NCBI GenBank assembly: GCA_950106755.1 | Contig: OX467082.1 | Location: 38,254,001 to 38,318,000 of the forward strand | Length of the DNA stretch: 64,000 bases | Origin: Climacium dendroides | Taxonomy: Eukaryota; Streptophyta; Bryopsida; Hypnales; Climaciaceae | Reading direction: 5' to 3' | Part shown: positions 1 through 12,060 of the stretch, piece by piece | Position numbering within the stretch: the first letter of the stretch is position 1 | How the letters are laid out: every line of letters starts with the position of its first letter | Notes under the pieces: model-generated | Database searches by the model: none | What the model was told of the DNA's origin: nothing | The model's input: only the letters and a program-made list of their open reading frames with translations | Made by a program: the position numbers and the translations under genes

Positions 1-450
1 GATTGGAGAGAGGATCCACTTTGGTCTTTCAGACCACCATAACTTCTGTTCATTCAGGGTCACCAACAAAGCCCACAGGGCAGTGAGAGCAACACAAGAA
101 CAACAACCCTGTCTAAAGGAACTACTGATTGGAGTACTACTGATCCGAAAAGGGTGAAAGCTCTGAGTGACATGTGGGCTGGGATCAAAAAAATCAATCG
201 CTGGCACAGGAAAAGGGAAATCCAAGGGTTAACTCTTTCAAAGGACAATCTGAGGCTAGGACGACAGAAGCTAATTGCATGCCTCTTGCGTTTCTTAGCT
301 TTCACAATTGGTTTCTTATGTTTCCATCCTTTCCATAATGTTCTGAAGCGGGTGCTGGTTCTAAAAATATCTACCAAATTTCTTTCATACCAGATCCAAG
401 CTTTGTAAAGGCAGCTCTCTATTGAACAGGATTCCTCAGATGACTCGCCC
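1..450 (-). other. Probable 3' untranslated / downstream region of RPB7
   Basis: The GC content here is close to that of the exons that follow and unlike the AT-rich deserts, so this is most simply the 3' UTR and flank of the minus-strand RPB7 gene that stops at 451. Open frames exist on both strands but none resembles a known protein or joins the RPB7 reading frame. No other gene is seen. Confidence 0.4.
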
Positions 451-3311
451 TCAGGTGGCTCCCCCAGGATCGCCAATAAGTCCCAGAAAGTCGTCCTTGA
501 TAGTGCCAATACAGAACTGCATAAAAAAGAACAAATTTGAATCCAGTATACAGAAAGAAGCGAAGTATCCATGCACAGTACAAATTCCCCCCTTAAAAGT
601 TCCAAATCTTGAAAAACTAAACAGGAAAGAATAAGGCACCCATTAGTCAGATGTTGCATTGCCACTGACGGCAATGGAAAACAACTTACAATCTCTGTTG
701 CGTCAACTCGAGTACCCACAATTTTGAGCCGTACTTCACTGTCCTTTTGTATTCTTACCTGCATGACGAGGAATGACAATAAGAGCAAACAAGCACGAAT
801 TTAAAGCACAGCGCTTTGACATTTTCTGAGTTGTTCTGAAATGCAAGCACACAACTAGCAAGGCACAGGAAGCTTCTGAGTCGTGCATACTTGATAAAAC
901 TTCATTGCATCAACATCAAGAATATCCTTTTTGAAAACGTCAGCCTGTAGAAGAGGACACTTTCATACCGAACCATCTGAAGTTTCATAACTCGGAACAT
1001 CTCCTGATTGAAAAACCATATCATCTGGTATTAACTGTCAAAACACGAAGTAAGCATGAGGAATTAAATCATCCTGACCGGGTTAGTAAAAATGAAGATA
1101 TTAGAATTGCGTAGTTCAAGTGTGCAAAGCTTCTTCAAAGGTTCGCACAAGAGATGTTCCGATCGAGTAACATCTGAAAAGTTGCCACTGACCGAATAAA
1201 AAAGAAAAGAAGACTGCCAAATGATCAATTCCTCGGCAAACGACGAGAAAAGCCTGACAAAAAAGTCTACAGGCTTACATGATTCGATACGAAGATCTGT
1301 ACAGGGCCAGCTTCAGCGAAGAAACCCATCTGCACAAAGGAGGTAAGTTTTAGATGGTTGTATCGTTGAGATATCATTCCTGAATTGCTTCGACTTTCTA
1401 TTGAACATGTACCTCATCTTAAGTTTAAGTGAGGGACACATGTTGAACCAGCAAGTTCGAACTAACAAGAAATTCTACACCTTGAAAGATATGAAAATCA
1501 TATTTTTATCTCGTTCTCATTTTATTCAACAGCAACTTGAGTCCAAGTAGCAGGTGGTGCTTACATGGCTCTTACGCGATATGGTAAACATTTGCGATAA
1601 CAAGGATTCAAGCTACCTCTTTGAAGTGAATTGGACACTTGTTACCTCAAATGGATCATAAGGTTTCACAATTGCAACAAATAATTTTAAGCTTGTTATC
1701 TCAAGCTTCTTGCTTTGACCTGTACAATCTAACCCGGCCATTAAGGCATCACCACCATTGAGCTCCAAAAGGTATTGGAACAAATTAATTATATCCAAAA
1801 TTCTCGTGCGTGAAGCTTAACGTTCAACATGGACATGACTCGTGTGTATTACATCTAGCATATCCTTCAGCAGGCATAATGCCCTGATGAGGAGCGTCCT
1901 TCTGAAATCAGCATTAAGAACTAAATCAAAGAAACAGTAATTTCGTTGTCGAAGTCTGGCAAACTCAACCTGAGCACTAAGAGTTTGTCACGCACCAAGC
2001 GAATCTGCAAAGACCTCCTAAGTTGGTAGGATCGATGTCCAGTAGGTGTTAGTCACGCACTGCATTCCATCAAAACGGTGAAACTAAAAAGCCAGCGCTT
2101 GTACCTTGTTCACCATAGTAACGACACTCTCCAGAATTTCGCCTTTGAAGGGTCTGAAAACCACGCATTGGTACTTAACAGGAAATGTCACAAAGCCTGT
2201 TCCATCACGAATGAGTCCTGCGCCGATAGTCTCCACTGCAGTGACGGCTACCACAAACCCATGCCGTCCACTGCGAAAAAAACGCCACAATCCCAAGACA
2301 AAAATTAAACGCGTATCAAATACTCGAGCTGACATGATCGATACTTGCACTCGAACCTTCAAAGCGAGATTTCGAGCCCAATTCTCAATCAAATATTTTG
2401 GATCTTATCTAATTGGAAAGCTACTGAGAGATGCACTTCTTACAAACCATTGACCAATGAGTATTCGAATCGCAGCAACCAACCATTTAGTTATCTGGCT
2501 AGAAATTAACCTTTCAACGCCTGAATTTTTCTGAATTCCTGCACACCTTAGCTTATATCTTTGTACGATTATACCATTTACCTCAATTGCATCCAATTGG
2601 TCATAAAGGAAGTTAACGCTTGAAGATTAAAATATTTCCCTTAACATAACAACGAAGTCCTTTATAACCCCCAAATCCTTTCCGCAAATTTTGCACATTT
2701 CTGCTTACATCATAAGACACTTATGCTCTTGACCTAAATATCATCAAATTGGTTGTCGAGGAAAATTTATTTCTTCATATTTAAGCATTATTTCATCAAA
2801 TTGGTTGTCGATTGGTTGTAGAGGAAGTTTCTTTCTTAAGATTTAAGCATTGCTTCAGCTGAATGAGAAATAATTTGAACAAAACATTGCCCTGTTCATG
2901 ATCATCATCATACAGAATATGGACTTTAGAGCGCTTGAGTGTTAACACTGCAGAGATCTAGTAGCCGCGACAATGCGGTGCTTCCGTGGTTTGGATGATT
3001 CAAACCCTAACTCTAAAACCCTTCCACAACCAAACCAACTGACCAGGCTCTCTTCCAATGCCGTTACGAATATTTCAGTCTGAAACAAACTAAACAAGCG
3101 ACGTTGGTCGACAAATACACCAATTCGGAACGTCGGGTCTTCGTAGTGACACCGAAGTTGCGCAAGCGAAGAAGACGAGGATGTCACTTCCATACCTGCA
3201 AGTGCCTTCGACGTCCTGAATGAGCTTAGCGATGAGCTTGTCTCGCAGGTTCGGTCCGAAATGACGAGGGTGCAACTGCATATTGCGATCCAAGTAGATG
3301 TGGAAAAACAT
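451..3311 (-). CDS. RPB7: RNA polymerase II subunit RPB7 (6 exons)
   Basis: Stalk subunit of RNA polymerase II, which with RPB4 binds nascent RNA and helps initiation and mRNA decay in the nucleus. In plants RPB7-type subunits can also serve Pol IV/V. Exons in gene order: 3196-3311, 2105-2270, 1279-1329, 969-1034, 690-758 and 451-516. All have GT-AG borders and join in phase to 534 bp, 177 residues, the usual family length (about 176). It opens with [20 protein letters not shown], the RPB7 N-terminus, followed by the SHS2-like half. The OB/S1 half follows, with [47 protein letters not shown] and GTIKDDFLG. This separates it from the Pol III paralogue RPC8 and Pol I RPA43. The start is the ATG at 3311. 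A telo-box lies about 135 bp upstream (3446-3454). Intron 1 carries a short tandem duplication. No damage is seen. Identity is certain; exon borders are very likely. Confidence 0.94.
2741..2858. repeat. Tandem duplication in RPB7 intron 1
   Basis: Two adjacent imperfect copies, 2741-2792 and 2793-2858, each start TCATCAAATTGGTTGTCGA and end in TTTAAGCATT followed by TTTC or GCTTC. The second copy carries a small internal ATTGGTTGT repeat. It lies wholly inside intron 1, so it has no coding effect. Confidence 0.7.
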
Positions 3312-3438
3312 TCTGCTCGGGGCTCGAAAACTACCCACAAATGCTTCAATTACGACCTCTGGAAAGAGCGACAAGCGCAAATCGGAACACGCCAAATGCA
3401 GGCCCACTAAGTTAGAGTGACGACATTCGAAGGGTTCC

Positions 3439-3454
3439 AAGGGTTTTAGGGTTT
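3439..3454 (-). promoter_or_regulatory. Telo-box upstream of RPB7
   Basis: On the gene strand the sequence reads AAACCCTAAAACCCT about 130-140 bp before the RPB7 start codon, inside the probable promoter or 5' UTR. The AAACCCTAA telo-box is known from plant promoters of growth and translation genes. A further AGGGTT lies at about 3481. Confidence 0.55.
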
Positions 3455-5387
3455 AAGGTTTGAAAACTCAATTTACAATTAGGGTTCGGAAATTTGTTGG
3501 GCCATTTCCATGGTTAAGCCCTAAATGACCCAAAGGCCTTTTGAGTTTGCTCTAAAATTTAAAAAAATTTAAAATTTAAAATTTAAAATAAATAAATGTT
3601 TTGATGAATTTCATCAAAGTCTTTTGAATTGTAACCATACAAATCCAAACTACATTTGTTATGGATCATGCAAGAAAAGAAAACACAACAATACGAATTA
3701 CGGGTTGAAAGATTATAATGTTTGATCATGAGGGTTTCACAAATTGGAGAAGTGAATTGACGTCTGTCAATCCTCTTTCTACAATTCAAATCTAAAATTG
3801 AGGTCGTGGAAAAAATATGAGGTTTAAAGGACATAACATGTATAACTACAATCAGTTTACAACTTCTCAAAATCTACCAAATAAACTTTTTAAATGAATT
3901 TCAAATGAGATTCTTTGTTCAAGATATAATGTATTTAAGACTCATTTCCAAGTCCTTAATACTAAAAAATCAAGATTTGAAGTGAACATCCTTCAAACGA
4001 ATCTTGAATGGAAAAAATATCAAAAATTTTGTTTTCAAAATTGGATATTAAATGCTAAAAATAGACTTTAAAAGGTATTTTTTAAATATTAAAACTAGTA
4101 ATTTGAAAAGTCTTGTTTAACTTAAAAGTTTTGTTGACATCCAAATGAGGTGTGTTGGACATTTAGGGGTTAGAAATATATCAAGATAATTTTTTGAAGA
4201 TCAATTATATCTTGTAATTTTAAATAGTTGGATTTGTGATTAAAAAAATGGCCTACAATCTTATGCAAAGTATTTGAACTTTGTGGGTAAATGGACACAA
4301 CACCCTACACCAAGAGGGCACCAAATTAATCATGACATTATAAATAAACTTGAAATAAATGAACAAGTAGACAAAACAAATGTCAAAAAATTGCTTTAAA
4401 TTATTCAACTTTCGATGTGTAGCTTCAAATTTTTCATAGAAACTCTTAGTTGCACACCTTAATTTCAAAAAAATTATACCTCTTAAAATCAATGCATTAA
4501 AAAATTGCACTAGAGCTTCTCTAAGCAGTAAAAGTTGACAATTGATAGAAAATTTTGGAAATTTGAAATATCAAGATTTTTATATTCTTAAGATCCATAA
4601 CTATAAAAATTGTAATGGAATATTGATATTTATAAATAAATTATAATTTTGAAACTTTTAAATAATTAGAATCAAAATTAACATCAAATATTTAAAATTG
4701 ACATATTTAGAGAAACCTCATCATACGAGATTTCAGGGTTGTAAAAGACTGCAAGTTTTTGAGAACTATTGCCATGTCAAAAGATAATATTTAATTATTT
4801 TTTAAATTAATATTATAATATTATAATGAATATACAATTTTTAAATTATTTTTAATTATGGAAAGTGGCTAGTTTCTAACATGAGGAATGGGATTGAATT
4901 GGCCCTCCAATGCAGTTGGACCTCCAATTAGTTGAAAAACATTTAATGTATTCAAATCCTACAAAATCAATTCATTAATTTTGGTCCTCAAAAAGTTAAA
5001 TTAACCTATTTATAATGCCAAATAATAGTCAATACTATTAAGATTGCATTCATCAATGTTTACACTATTACTATATTATCAACAAATGTTTTTTAACACA
5101 ATAAATGTATTTTGATTTATCCATATATTATATTCTAAAAAGAGATTTTTAATCTATTACACCTCATTACACCTTAAATTATACCTTATTACACCTTACT
5201 TATTATCTTTAAATTTTCTTAAAGAAGAATATCTTTACTATTAGGTTTGATTGGTTTTTTTTCTTTATGATGGTAGTTGATGTCCATTCACAATAATAAG
5301 AACAACAAAAACATATCTAACACAGTTTAAAAAGAAACCAAGGTTGATAGCATGTGATTTTGGGATCTTGAGTCCATGAGCTTAGGT

Positions 5388-5625
5388 TCCTACACTATAG
5401 GTACTTATGTTATAGGCACCTTATAAGATATTTGTATTATAGGTGTGTATGTTATAGGTACCTATGTTATAAGCAATTTTTATGGTTATAGGATATTTAT
5501 ATTATAAATGCCTATATTATAGGTGCCAATATTATAAGCACCTTCTATGGTTACAGAGTATTTATATTATAGGTACCTATGTTATAAGCTTTTTCAATAG
5601 TTATAAAGTACCTACTTACACCTAG
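5388..5625. repeat. Degenerate minisatellite, unit about 80 bp
   Basis: About three diverged copies of a unit built from TATTATAGGTACCTATGTTA-like and TTATGGTTATAGGATATT-like blocks. Short words such as TTATAGG and GTGCC/GTACC recur throughout. It ends in a run of AGGCTCA words near 5628. Noncoding in all frames. Confidence 0.6.
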
Positions 5626-8600
5626 GCTCAAGGCTCATAGGCTTGCATTTCTAGGCTCACATGCTAGCGTCATTGAAAAAAACTCAATAAGTGAGTGTCC
5701 AAAGAACATTTTTTAACACTCTAATTTGTAGAGTGGAAGGTATCATGGTTCATTAATATGATTTTTTAAATTTTAAATAATAATATAATAATATAATTTT
5801 TTCAATGCCATTCTTTTTTTCAAGTTTTACATATCTACATAAGATGTGACATGCAAGTTAACTTATTGTAATTTCAATTTCTAAAAATAAGACTTAAATT
5901 TTTTAATTAATTAATTAATTAATTTTTAATTTGTAAATGTGACAATTTTTTTTATATTCCACCCTAAACTGACATTGGCACTTGGCATCATGAGATACAC
6001 TTTGTAAACTACATTGCAAGGTTTTTTGAATAGGTTAAATCAAAGGGGATTTATTAGGAACAATTAAAATATTTGCATATGCAATAAAAATAGAGTTGAT
6101 TATAGATTACATCAATAGAAATGTGGAAATGACACAAGACAAACTAATCTTTTTTATTATAGTAGTAAAAAATTCAAAGACTTGGATTTTTTTTTAATTT
6201 TCCTAAAATCCCTACGATGTAAAATTTTACTAGGATCCTTTGAAATTCTTCTTAAAGGTAAAGAAATGTATTAGATTTTTGTGAATATAATTTTCTATTT
6301 CAATTGGTATGCAATCTAGTAAAAAGATATCTCTTTCTTTGCCAAAAATGCTTGAACTTTGAATAAATAAAAAGACAAAATTTTAAATTTAAATTTAAAT
6401 ATTTTTCTTCACTTAGAATACATTAGGGTCTGTATGTGAAGCTTTGATTTGTTCCTTTTAGATTAATTAAAGCATCTTAAAGCATCTTCTTAAAAAATAT
6501 CATATAGAATTTATTTTTCAGCTTAATTTTCACAATTGTTCAAAACAAAAAGTTCTATAGGGATATAGATTTCATGATAAAACAATCTCATCATTAGCCA
6601 TTAGGATTGATTTGTCTCAGTTTCATTGTAGAACTATTAAAGATTTAATTTTTGTTTCCATCTTGTATCTATTTTTATTTATAATTTTTTAAAGAATGAA
6701 AATGATTTTTTTTAAATAATTTTTTTAGGTAATCTTTTAGTTTTAAACCATAAAGATTTAAATCTCAATACTCTAAAGTTAATAAAAATTAATTTGGAGG
6801 ATTTAAAGTCTAAAAACCTAATATAGCAAGGTACAAATTTTTTTTGTTATAAACTTTATACACACTAATGTCTTACAATCTATTTGGTCAAAGTTTTAGA
6901 AAAAAATTCCATGCATTCTCATATAAGTCTAGTGCAAGATCCTTCAATTGAATATGCAAAATTATATATTTCTTTCATTGTGGCTTTTTGCATAGGAAAT
7001 GGAAATTTTAGAATGTTTCATATAAAACATAGTATTGAAACTTTTACTAGGGATTAAGTTTGTTGTTTGCTTTTGATTTCTTTTTATTATTTAAAAAAAA
7101 ATTCTATAATGACAAATAAAATCACTGTGACCACTAAATCAACTTGTCTAGCATGCTTGGTAATGTTCAAAAATCTAGCCTTAGTGAAGGAAGGTGAATT
7201 ATACAAGTATCTTATTATTCTAGGACATGCAACAAAACATATCAGACATCTGTGCCTTCAACAAATTTCATCTAACATTTGAAGAAAGAAAAAAGGAAAA
7301 CCTCCCAAAGAAAAACAAATGTTACAATTGTGGCATCAACATTAGATTCACTATTTGCAATAAATTCTCCTATGATTTGGGCCATTATGTCTTTGGAGAT
7401 ACTTCAAATATTTTTAGAATGTAGAAAAGGTTTTTATTAGTTGATGGCTTATTTTTTGAATTTATTTGAATTGCAATAATATTTTTTTATTATACAAAAA
7501 TATTAATATATTATAAAGAATGTTATTTAAGTGACTTCTTCTTCCACCTTTTAATATTAATAGAATTATTTATTACATATTTGTAATGCCAATGATTACA
7601 AGTATATATAATTTAAGTTAGTAGTTTAATTTTAATACAATTTTTTTATAATAAAAAGATGTTTTGTTTGTAAGAGAATGTTGCATTGATAATTTTATAA
7701 ATCATAAAATAAGTCAAGAAAAAAATGGAAAATTTGAATTGATTATTGTACTTGGTAATGTGGGTTTGTGTTCCTTGTCAAAGACTTATTTTTTTTTACA
7801 AAACATAAAGTGTAATAAATGTTTAAAATATAGTTATTTTCCAAGATTTATTTTTTTGTACAACTATTATTGAAGCTACAATTTACCAAACACTTTGGGA
7901 TCTACTTTTAGAAATATATTTTTCAACCTTGATCATTGAACTCATACAAAGATTGAATTTACTTTCCATCCTTTTCAAATAGATAATATTTGAGAACAAA
8001 AGAATATATTTCAAGTTAACATAACATAATAAAATCACACCAAACTATATATTTACCAAACATACAAAATACTACATCAAAATTTTGTGAAGTTGCACCC
8101 TTAATTTGCCCTAAACTATTTACTAATAGAAAATGGCATATAAAAATTATATATTTATATTTGAATAAAAGAGATTTGTAATTGTCTACTTGTTTGTAAA
8201 TTAGTTCACTAATAATTTGCTACAATCATAGACTTAAGTTTTTAATTCTATATGCAATTGTCCTAATGAATATAGATAGCCAAAGAAGATTTGAAAATAA
8301 ATCTTAAGACTTGAACTCTATATGGTATTTCTTTTGTTCAATAGAAGAAAGATAAATGATAAGTCATCTTTTTAGTATGCAATCAAACATCAAACAATTT
8401 ATCTTTTTTCATGTTGAATAACCAATTTAGAAAACTTCAATAGTGTATGTTTATGAATGAAAATCTATTTACAATTATAACAATAAAATGAAGTAGATTG
8501 AGTTTAATATTTGAAAATAAGATGAAAAAAAAAGTGAACTTAAAGCATGATTTTGAATGATTTTTTAAAATACTTCTAAATAAAATAAAAAATTGAAATT

Positions 8601-8928
8601 AGAGCATCAAGGTTTGCCTCTAAATTGGAATTATACATATCACATATTATAAATAAATAGACTCATTTGAAAAATTAACAAAAATCTTTATAAATAACCC
8701 CAAAAAATAACTTTTGCTTGTATTAAAATATCACCATGAAAGCAAATGAATGTTGTTGAAAGTATTTTTGAATATAATATCAAACATGTAAATAATTTTT
8801 ATGAAATTTTTTATGATGATTTATAAATGATTTAAACAAATAATAATTAAATTATGGGAATTTAATCTAGAGGATGCCAAGGGCTAAGAGTGTCCTTTAG
8901 ATTGTCAAACAATCTTTATTCATATTGA

Positions 8929-9235
8929 ACTAGAGTGCCCTGTGGCGTTGCCACAATCAAAACAAAAGTAAAAGTAATTTTCTAATTTTTTTAGAACCAA
9001 AAATAACTCAAAAATGCACAACTTTCACACTGTACGTCCGAACGCCACGAAACCAAGCTGGTGCACCCCTCCTCGCCGAGGGCATTCCGATGGTACCAAG
9101 CACACGACCGGGGGACGCACGGTCCGGGAGATCTCAACGTGACAAACAAAACAAAACAAAACAAACAAACAAACAAACAAACAAACAAAACAAAACAAAA
9201 CAAACTACCTGTCTTAATAGAAGAGATAACATGTG
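8929..9235. repeat. Dispersed repeat REP-B, copy 1 (GC-preserved)
   Basis: This roughly 300-bp block aligns by eye with 37743-37995 in the same orientation. Both begin ACTAG, then share a TGTGGCGTTGCCACA-like hairpin (8941-8955 here), an AACTTTCAC word, GCATTCC/GCACTTTC followed by GGTACCAAGCAC/AGTATCAAGCAC, and end CTTAATAGA. Copy 1 keeps many CpGs and is the strongest GC island in the surrounding desert. It also contains an (AAAC)n tract at 9143-9205. It is probably a transposable-element fragment of undetermined class. No coding capacity is seen. Confidence 0.65.
9143..9205. repeat. (AAAC)n/(AAAAC)n microsatellite
   Basis: A 63-bp run of AAACA and AAAC units inside REP-B copy 1. REP-B copy 2 has only a short version of it (37950-37965), so the tract expanded after the copies diverged or shrank in copy 2. 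Confidence 0.85.
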
Positions 9236-10164
9236 ATTTTTATGCAATATTTTATAAGGAGCTTTCATAATATTGCATCTACATCATTGAGTTAGAAAAA
9301 AATGCTTGAAGTTATTTTTTTAATTTTTTGAGATTGTATACCTATATAATATATTTTAGAATTTTAGAGTTCTTCTTTTAAAAATTGATTTTGAAATTTG
9401 ATTTGATTTCTTTTGCTTTTGGTCAATACTAATAAAATGAAGCTTCTAAAGTGGAGTGTCTATTCCACTTGAAAACTTTCAAAATACCTAAAATTGCACA
9501 TTTATTTAAATAAAATTAAGAGTTTTCAAGTTAGAAATTAATGATTAATTTTAATTCCAAATTTTTCCAACCTTTGTTTTAAAACTAATTGAACCCTAAA
9601 TTTTCATTGTTTTAAAAAAAAAAAGTGAACTGCTTCTATTGAAAAGAAATTAGATTGGATTCATTAAATGAGTTTTAGTTGATATGGAGGACCGTTTCAA
9701 GTTTGTTTTTTTATATTGGGAACCAACTATTATTGGTCAAATTTTAAAATAATTAAAATTTGAAATTTGAAATGATTAAAATATTGACATAAATAACTAA
9801 ATTTTAAATTTTTTAAAAAATTATTTAATATTTGCTATAGCAATCACTTTGCTACATTAGAATGTTGCTATAGTTGAGTTCCCATGCACTCCCATAGTTT
9901 GAAAATGTAGGGGAATTTACAACCCTCTAGGGAAGCCAAATTCCATCTAATGCTTTGAGGATTTGGACACCATGGTTGCAAAATGGACCCTTTCTGCTTA
10001 TTTTTGTAAATCCCATTTGTTGCCTCAAAAACCTTTTGACTCTCTCATTTTTTTAATTCAAAATTTTTACACTTTGTATAACAATTGTACTCCATTGATT
10101 TTAAAGGTTCCTATTGTTTTCCTCAAAAAAAATTTCAACTCCCTTAATTGAAAAGACATTGAAT

Positions 10165-10325
10165 TTTAGTTGTAACTATAACTTCAAATTTTCATTATTT
10201 TTGTCCTAGCTTCATTCCACTATTTTTGTTATGGTTTCAAATTTCATTATTTTTATCGTCATTTTATATTTCATTATTTTTGTTGTGACTTCAAAATTTC
10301 ATCAGTTTAGTTGTGGCTTCAAATA
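10165..10325. repeat. T-rich minisatellite, unit about 45-50 bp
   Basis: Three to four degenerate units of the form TTCATTATTTTTGT followed by CTAGCTTC, TATGGTTTC or TGTGACTTC and AAA. Noncoding. Confidence 0.6.
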
Positions 10326-10831
10326 GATCCTGTAGTCACAAAGCGGACTTTATATTTGTCTAAATAGAAATCATACAAGTCATTAAAAAAATTAGCTAAA
10401 CTAGTTCCAAATTAGGATATATATTAGACATGTGAATTCATCTCTATAAAATATAAATAAATAAATTCCATTCATAAACAACAACAAAATGAAAGATATA
10501 GAGTAGAAGATTTTAGTTTTGACTTCATGGTCATAAGCGTTAAGCATTGAATCCTAAATGGAATTGTCCTTGTGGCCAAAAGTTGGCAAATGAAAAAGAT
10601 CCGTTTAATGATTTGAACTTCCCTTTATTCTTTTACTTTTGGCCTAGTTATTTTTACACTACAATGGATACTATGTAACTTTGGTATGCTTTTACTATAT
10701 ACCGCTAATTATATATAATATATATATAATAACATTATTGTCGTTATTTTAACTTATTTTATATTTCATTAAATTCATTGATAAAATAGATTTTGAATCA
10801 AAATTTGTGCTTTTTTTGTTAAATTAAATCA

Positions 10832-11956
10832 ATGGATAATTCAAATGATAATATTCGTAACATTATTCCTCAATGGTTTTGTCTCTTATCCAATAAATTA
10901 GAATACACTAATCACTTATGCGATGAGGGTCATAGAGATCAACCGGAAGATCCTAAAGACAATCCAAATTCTTCATACTCTGCAAAATACTTTTGCTTAG
11001 ATTGTAAAAAAGGTTGTCTTTGCATTACATGTTTTGGGCTTCACAATCCTCATTATACTCATACAAAAATTCGTATTTACAAAGCATCAGAGAGGCCTTC
11101 TATCAAAGTTTTGAATGAAGAAGACAAGCTTATTGAACCACTTTTGAAACCATTCTATGGTGCTTTACATGAGTTGTCAACTTATTCATATAATCATCAT
11201 TGGCACTATTTTTTGGCACCTCCATCAGATTGTAAAGAAGCCAAAAAAAACATATGTCACACTTGCAAAAGAAAAGAAACAAAAGCTGTAGAATTCAAAT
11301 ATTGTTCTATTAAGTGTTTGATAGATTCAAGCCTTCCTATTCAACCAATGCAATCAAATCATGTTCATGTAATTATTAAAAAATCAAATTTGAAGAAGAA
11401 AAATAAGAATGTAGCTAATGAAAGTGTTATTAGTTTACAAATTATTCATCCGGTTGTTGAAACTTCAACTATTGATCAAGAATTAAAACGTTTGAAATTT
11501 TTGCAAATTTTTGCATCCAAAATACAAGAACATATTGGAGTTGATGAAATTTGTCAACAAACTACTTCAAGATTTGATAGAGACAATGAAATTGGAAAAA
11601 TTTTGGATGAAAAAGAAGTTCTTAGAAATGTGTTCAAAGCATTTAAATTGTGCAAAAATGCTCAATTGAAGCAATGTCAACAATTAGTTTCTTCAACTAA
11701 ATCAAGTGAAATATGTATTGTATCAAAAGTTACAAGAAACAACAATGAAGAGCAAACATTGCCATCCAAAATGCACATAGGTGATAATAATTTGCAAACA
11801 TCAAATATGATTAAAACCTTAAAATTATCAATATCAAAGATACAACATGAAGTTGAAAATAGAAAACGCCTTTCAAATGATTCAAAAGATAAAACAAGCC
11901 AAACGACTAAACCAAAATTATGTATCAAGAAACAAAAGTTGATATTTGAATCATAA
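10832..11956 (+). CDS. Intronless PLATZ-like zinc-binding protein
   Basis: Single open frame of 374 residues from an ATG in an A-rich context. The N-terminal half carries the two Cys/His clusters of the plant PLATZ family: C30-x3-H34, C55-x2-C58, C64-x2-C67 and H71-x2-H74, then C142-x2-C145-x12-C158-x3-C162. Between them are family-like segments (YFCLDCKKG; a RIYKAS block at the usual IRR-SYH position). PLATZ proteins bind AT-rich DNA and can affect Pol III transcription, so a nuclear role is inferred. Oddities: no introns, where plant PLATZ genes usually have several; strong A/T codon preference; and a Lys/Asn/Gln-rich tail (about 180-374), much longer than usual and unlike anything I recognise. 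It ends in a basic Lys-rich stretch that could be a nuclear signal. This could be a retrocopy that stayed open or a lineage-specific paralogue. A long hairpin follows the stop codon. Family call good; function inferred. Confidence 0.8.
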   Translation: MDNSNDNIRNIIPQWFCLLSNKLEYTNHLCDEGHRDQPEDPKDNPNSSYSAKYFCLDCKKGCLCITCFGLHNPHYTHTKIRIYKASERPSIKVLNEEDKLIEPLLKPFYGALHELSTYSYNHHWHYFLAPPSDCKEAKKNICHTCKRKETKAVEFKYCSIKCLIDSSLPIQPMQSNHVHVIIKKSNLKKKNKNVANESVISLQIIHPVVETSTIDQELKRLKFLQIFASKIQEHIGVDEICQQTTSRFDRDNEIGKILDEKEVLRNVFKAFKLCKNAQLKQCQQLVSSTKSSEICIVSKVTRNNNEEQTLPSKMHIGDNNLQTSNMIKTLKLSISKIQHEVENRKRLSNDSKDKTSQTTKPKLCIKKQKLIFES

Positions 11957-12023
11957 TGGAAATATTATTAATTTACAATTGAACTTTAATAATAGTTAGA
12001 TTTATGTTTTATCTTTTGAAACA

Positions 12024-12060
12024 TTTATAGAACTATCTATAAGTTAGATAGTTCTATAAA
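12024..12060. other. Perfect 16-bp-arm hairpin downstream of the PLATZ-like gene
   Basis: TTTATAGAACTATCTA at 12024-12039 is followed, after a 5-nt loop (TAAGT), by its exact reverse complement at 12045-12060. It starts 68 bp after the PLATZ-like stop codon, so it probably lies in that gene's 3' UTR. A role in RNA stability or 3'-end formation is possible. A small foldback element is the alternative. Confidence 0.75.

Larger units (their letters stand above)
3500..10831. other. AT-rich intergenic desert with simple and dispersed repeats
   Basis: About 7.3 kb of very AT-rich DNA between RPB7 and the PLATZ-like gene. All open frames are short, Phe/Lys/Asn/Ile-rich and match nothing I recognise. 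A pair of overlapping plus-strand frames at 7067-7424 contains a CYNCG motif but has no splice or homology support. Recognisable content is a minisatellite at 5.4-5.6 kb, a TTAA run near 5.91 kb, a GC-rich dispersed repeat copy at 8.93-9.23 kb and a T-rich minisatellite at 10.17-10.32 kb. Confidence 0.6.

Noticed and set aside
60..788. 242-codon minus-strand frame at the window start
   Set aside because: It reads through RPB7 exon 5 and its introns in one frame. Only the 23 codons at 690-758 are RPB7.
7067..7424. Small Cys-containing frames with CYNCG
   Set aside because: Two short overlapping frames in AT-rich DNA with no homology, no paired His/Cys pattern and no splice support.
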